The position numbers and the translations under genes are program-made. DNA of 8,963 nucleotides, from assembly GCA_902782895.1 (NCBI GenBank), contig CACZPA010000284.1:1-8963 (forward strand). Direction: 5' to 3'. The notes under the pieces are model-generated. The model ran no database searches and had not been told where the DNA came from. It was given only the letters and a program-made list of their open reading frames with translations. Shown one piece after another: positions 7,485-8,963 of this stretch (its first letter is position 1; each line of letters opens with the position of its first letter). This stretch comes from an uncultured Eubacteriales bacterium (GTDB lineage Bacteria; Bacillota; Clostridia; Lachnospirales; Bianqueaceae).

Positions 7485-7509
7485 TGCGCATAATACTCCG
7501 TTGTCTTTA

Positions 7510-8010
7510 TTATATTTCCGATGCTTCGAGGCTGATCTTCGCGTCCTTCTCGCGGACAGCGGCAGCCATCTCCTGTTTGCGCCTTGCAAGCGCAGCCTTA
7601 ACCTCAGGATCCGTTAAAGCCAGAATCTGCGCGGCCAGTACTCCCGCGTTGGCGGCAGCGTCGATCCCTACTGTAGCGACCGGTACTCCGGGCGGCATCA
7701 TGACGGTCGAAAGCAGCGCGTCCATACCATCAAGCTGGGTGGACTTCAGCGGAAGTCCGATGACAGGAAGCGTCGTATGCGCGGCCAGTACCCCTGCCAG
7801 ATGCGCAGCCATCCCGGCCGCGGCGATGATAACTCCGAAGCCGTTCTTCTCTGCGTTCTCCGAGAATGTACAGGCTTCCTGCGGTGTTCGATGTGCGCTC
7901 ATCACATGTGTTTCCGTTATAATTCCAAATGCTTTTAACTGGGCCACGGTCTTCTTCACGACCGGCCAGTCGCTGTCAGAACCCATAATAACAGCCGCTT
8001 TTAAAGCCAT
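7510..8010 (-). CDS. purE: N5-carboxyaminoimidazole ribonucleotide mutase (PurE, class I)
   Basis: Converts N5-CAIR to CAIR in de novo purine synthesis; cytoplasmic, octameric in known class I enzymes. The protein has 166 aa, the usual length for class I PurE. Seen in the sequence: IMGSDSDWP at 8-16 (phosphate/ribose loop), SAHRTP at 38-43 with the predicted catalytic His40, AAGMAAHLAGV at 64-74, and the LDGMDALLSTVMMPPGVPVATV region at 93-113. The start is set by GGGGAGG (8019-8025) 8 nt upstream of the ATG; an upstream in-frame extension to 8139 runs over the predicted promoter and shows no family similarity. It is the first gene of a purE-lysC unit and is divergent from asnS. purK and the other pur genes are not in the window. 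Confidence 0.95.
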   Translation of the reverse strand: MALKAAVIMGSDSDWPVVKKTVAQLKAFGIITETHVMSAHRTPQEACTFSENAEKNGFGVIIAAAGMAAHLAGVLAAHTTLPVIGLPLKSTQLDGMDALLSTVMMPPGVPVATVGIDAAANAGVLAAQILALTDPEVKAALARRKQEMAAAVREKDAKISLEASEI

Positions 8011-8038
8011 AGTACATTCCTCCCCAGACGTTAAGATT

Positions 8039-8054
8039 CTCTTGCAGACAAGAG
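8039..8054 (-). other. Small perfect hairpin in the purE leader
   Basis: CTCTTG and CAAGAG form a 6-bp perfect stem with a 4-nt loop in the roughly 90-nt purE leader, 13 nt upstream of the ribosome binding site. No U-run follows, so it is not an intrinsic terminator. I see no match to purine, PRPP or ppGpp riboswitch cores. It may be an RNA-stability or translation element, or have no function. Confidence 0.35.
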
Positions 8055-8108
8055 TCGCGCGCATCCGCATAAAGACAACAAAAGAATGCATTTTGCGTCG
8101 CAGCCATA

Positions 8109-8136
8109 AGTATAACATCTTTCCCGAAAAATGCAA
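8109..8136 (-). promoter_or_regulatory. Promoter of purE-lysC
   Basis: On the minus strand a -35 TTGCAT (8136-8131) is followed after 16 nt by a -10 TATACT (8114-8109). The predicted start near 8102 gives a leader of about 92 nt before purE. No PurBox-like repeat was recognised nearby. Confidence 0.6.
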
Positions 8137-8158
8137 CATGAAATTTAATAAAAAACTC

Positions 8159-8187
8159 TTGTTTCAAAACGGCCTTCATAGTATAAT
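8159..8187 (+). promoter_or_regulatory. Promoter of asnS
   Basis: A -35 TTGTTT (8159-8164) is followed after 17 nt by a perfect -10 TATAAT (8182-8187). Transcription should start near 8194, only about 27 nt before the ATG, which leaves room for the ribosome binding site AAAGGAG (8207-8213) but not for a T-box or other leader regulator. The -35 regions of this promoter and of the purE promoter are about 22 bp apart, back to back. Confidence 0.7.
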
Positions 8188-8220
8188 GAAATTCAGCTTT
8201 TTTCAGAAAGGAGCTCTCTT

Positions 8221-8963
8221 ATGGAATCTGTATATCTGAAGGATCTGTATGCCGGCAAGCAGGAAAAGGCGGCCGCGCTCGCGGGGAGCGTGATTACGGT
8301 GAGCGGCTGGATCCGTTCCGTCCGCGACTCCAAATCACTTGGTTTTATCGTGCTGCACGACGGCACGTGCTTCTCCACGCTGCAGATCGTATATGAGATA
8401 GAGGACGGACTGGCTTATAAAGATACGGAAGGGACAGATCTCTCAGGCGCGGACGCGTTCCGCGAGATCAGCCATTTGACGGTCGGAGCCGCCATCGCCG
8501 TCAAGGGAACTCTTATCCTGACGCCCGAGGCCAAGCAGCCCTTTGAGCTGCACGCCTGCGAGGTTACGCTTGTCGGCGCCTCTGCCGGGGATTACCCGCT
8601 GCAGAAGAAGCGCCACACCATGGAGTACCTGCGTACGATCGCGCATCTGCGTCCGCGCACCAATACCTTCCAGGCGGTCTTTCGCGTACGCTCTCTAAGC
8701 GCCTACGCGATCCACCGTTTCTTCCAGGAGCGCGGCTTTGTATACGTCCACACCCCGATCATCACCTCCAGCGACGCGGAGGGCGCGGGCGAGATGTTCA
8801 AGGTCACGACACTTCCCCTTGGCGAATATCCGATGACCGAGGACGGCAAGCCTGACACCACGCAGGATTTCTTCGGCAAACCCGCCAACCTGACGGTCTC
8901 GGGCCAGCTCAACGTTGAGACCTATTGCGCGGCTTTCCGCAACGTGTACACGTTCGGGCCGAC
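8221..8963 (+). CDS. asnS: Asparaginyl-tRNA synthetase (3' end outside window)
   Basis: Class IIb aminoacyl-tRNA synthetase that charges tRNA-Asn with asparagine in the cytoplasm. The first 247 codons are present and open to the window end; complete enzymes have about 460 residues. Residues about 23-120 form the OB-fold anticodon-binding domain (VSGWIRSVRDSKSLGFIVLHDG at about 27-48, with STLQIV following). The catalytic domain starts near 140 (HLRPRTNTF, 142-150), with the motif 1 area RGFVYVHTPIITSSDAEGAGEMF at 171-193 and FFGKPANLTVSGQLNVETY at 217-235, which separates AsnRS from AspRS. Motifs 2 and 3 lie beyond the window. The ATG is placed 7 nt after AAAGGAG. The OB domain carries a somewhat long acidic loop at about 58-82 compared with my recollection of the family. 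Confidence 0.95.
   Translation, partial: MESVYLKDLYAGKQEKAAALAGSVITVSGWIRSVRDSKSLGFIVLHDGTCFSTLQIVYEIEDGLAYKDTEGTDLSGADAFREISHLTVGAAIAVKGTLILTPEAKQPFELHACEVTLVGASAGDYPLQKKRHTMEYLRTIAHLRPRTNTFQAVFRVRSLSAYAIHRFFQERGFVYVHTPIITSSDAEGAGEMFKVTTLPLGEYPMTEDGKPDTTQDFFGKPANLTVSGQLNVETYCAAFRNVYTFGP

Noticed and set aside
7485..7589. Longer lysC reading frame with 35 extra residues overlapping purE
   Set aside because: Aspartokinases begin just before KFGGSS, and the extension is a basic sequence opposite to nothing conserved and overlapping purE out of frame.
8011..8139. Longer purE reading frame with 43 extra N-terminal residues
   Set aside because: The extension covers the predicted -10 and -35 boxes, has no ribosome binding site, and PurE normally starts directly before the SDSD loop; GGGGAGG supports 8010.
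8137..8220. T-box leader for asnS
   Set aside because: The promoter leaves only about 27 nt of leader and no T-box core or terminator hairpin is visible.

Overview
The window looks like chromosomal DNA from a low-to-mid GC Gram-positive bacterium, most likely a Clostridia-type (Lachnospiraceae-like) anaerobe. This rests on strong AGGAGG-type ribosome binding sites, sigma-A-like promoters, a BspA-type leucine-rich-repeat surface protein with a Glu/Thr/Pro stalk, and an aspartokinase of the Firmicutes type. The taxonomic placement is inference; nothing here names a species. No RNA gene, insertion sequence, CRISPR array or prophage sign was found, and no stretch longer than about 230 bases lacks a gene.

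Left part (1 to about 6035, all minus strand): a three-gene operon read right to left. A promoter at 6006-6034 with a 17-bp perfect palindrome over its -10 box precedes a GH5 cellulase-like lipoprotein (5943-4930). A family 2 glycosyltransferase of the cellulose synthase type follows (4933-3350), its start codon overlapping the cellulase stop by 4 bp. After 21 nt comes a very large secreted BspA-like LRR protein (3328 to beyond base 1, cut by the window edge). The set fits a module that polymerises a beta-glucan-like exopolysaccharide across the membrane, trims it outside with a membrane-anchored glucanase, and displays a surface adhesin or matrix protein. The synthase keeps the BcsA-type gating-loop motif but has no PilZ domain, so it should not be regulated by direct c-di-GMP binding in the BcsA manner.

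Middle part (6116-8136, minus strand): a purE-lysC pair. purE (8010-7510) and lysC (7484-6171) are 25 nt apart and end at a clear intrinsic terminator (6116-6153), which insulates them from the polysaccharide operon downstream.

Right part (8159 to the end, plus strand): asnS, asparaginyl-tRNA synthetase, transcribed divergently from purE and cut by the window end. The 210-bp divergent region holds one promoter per direction; the asnS leader is too short for a T-box.

The most noteworthy items are the cellulase-synthase-LRR operon, the PilZ-less synthase, the in-frame 48-bp tandem repeats in the LRR protein stalk, and the palindrome over the operon promoter.
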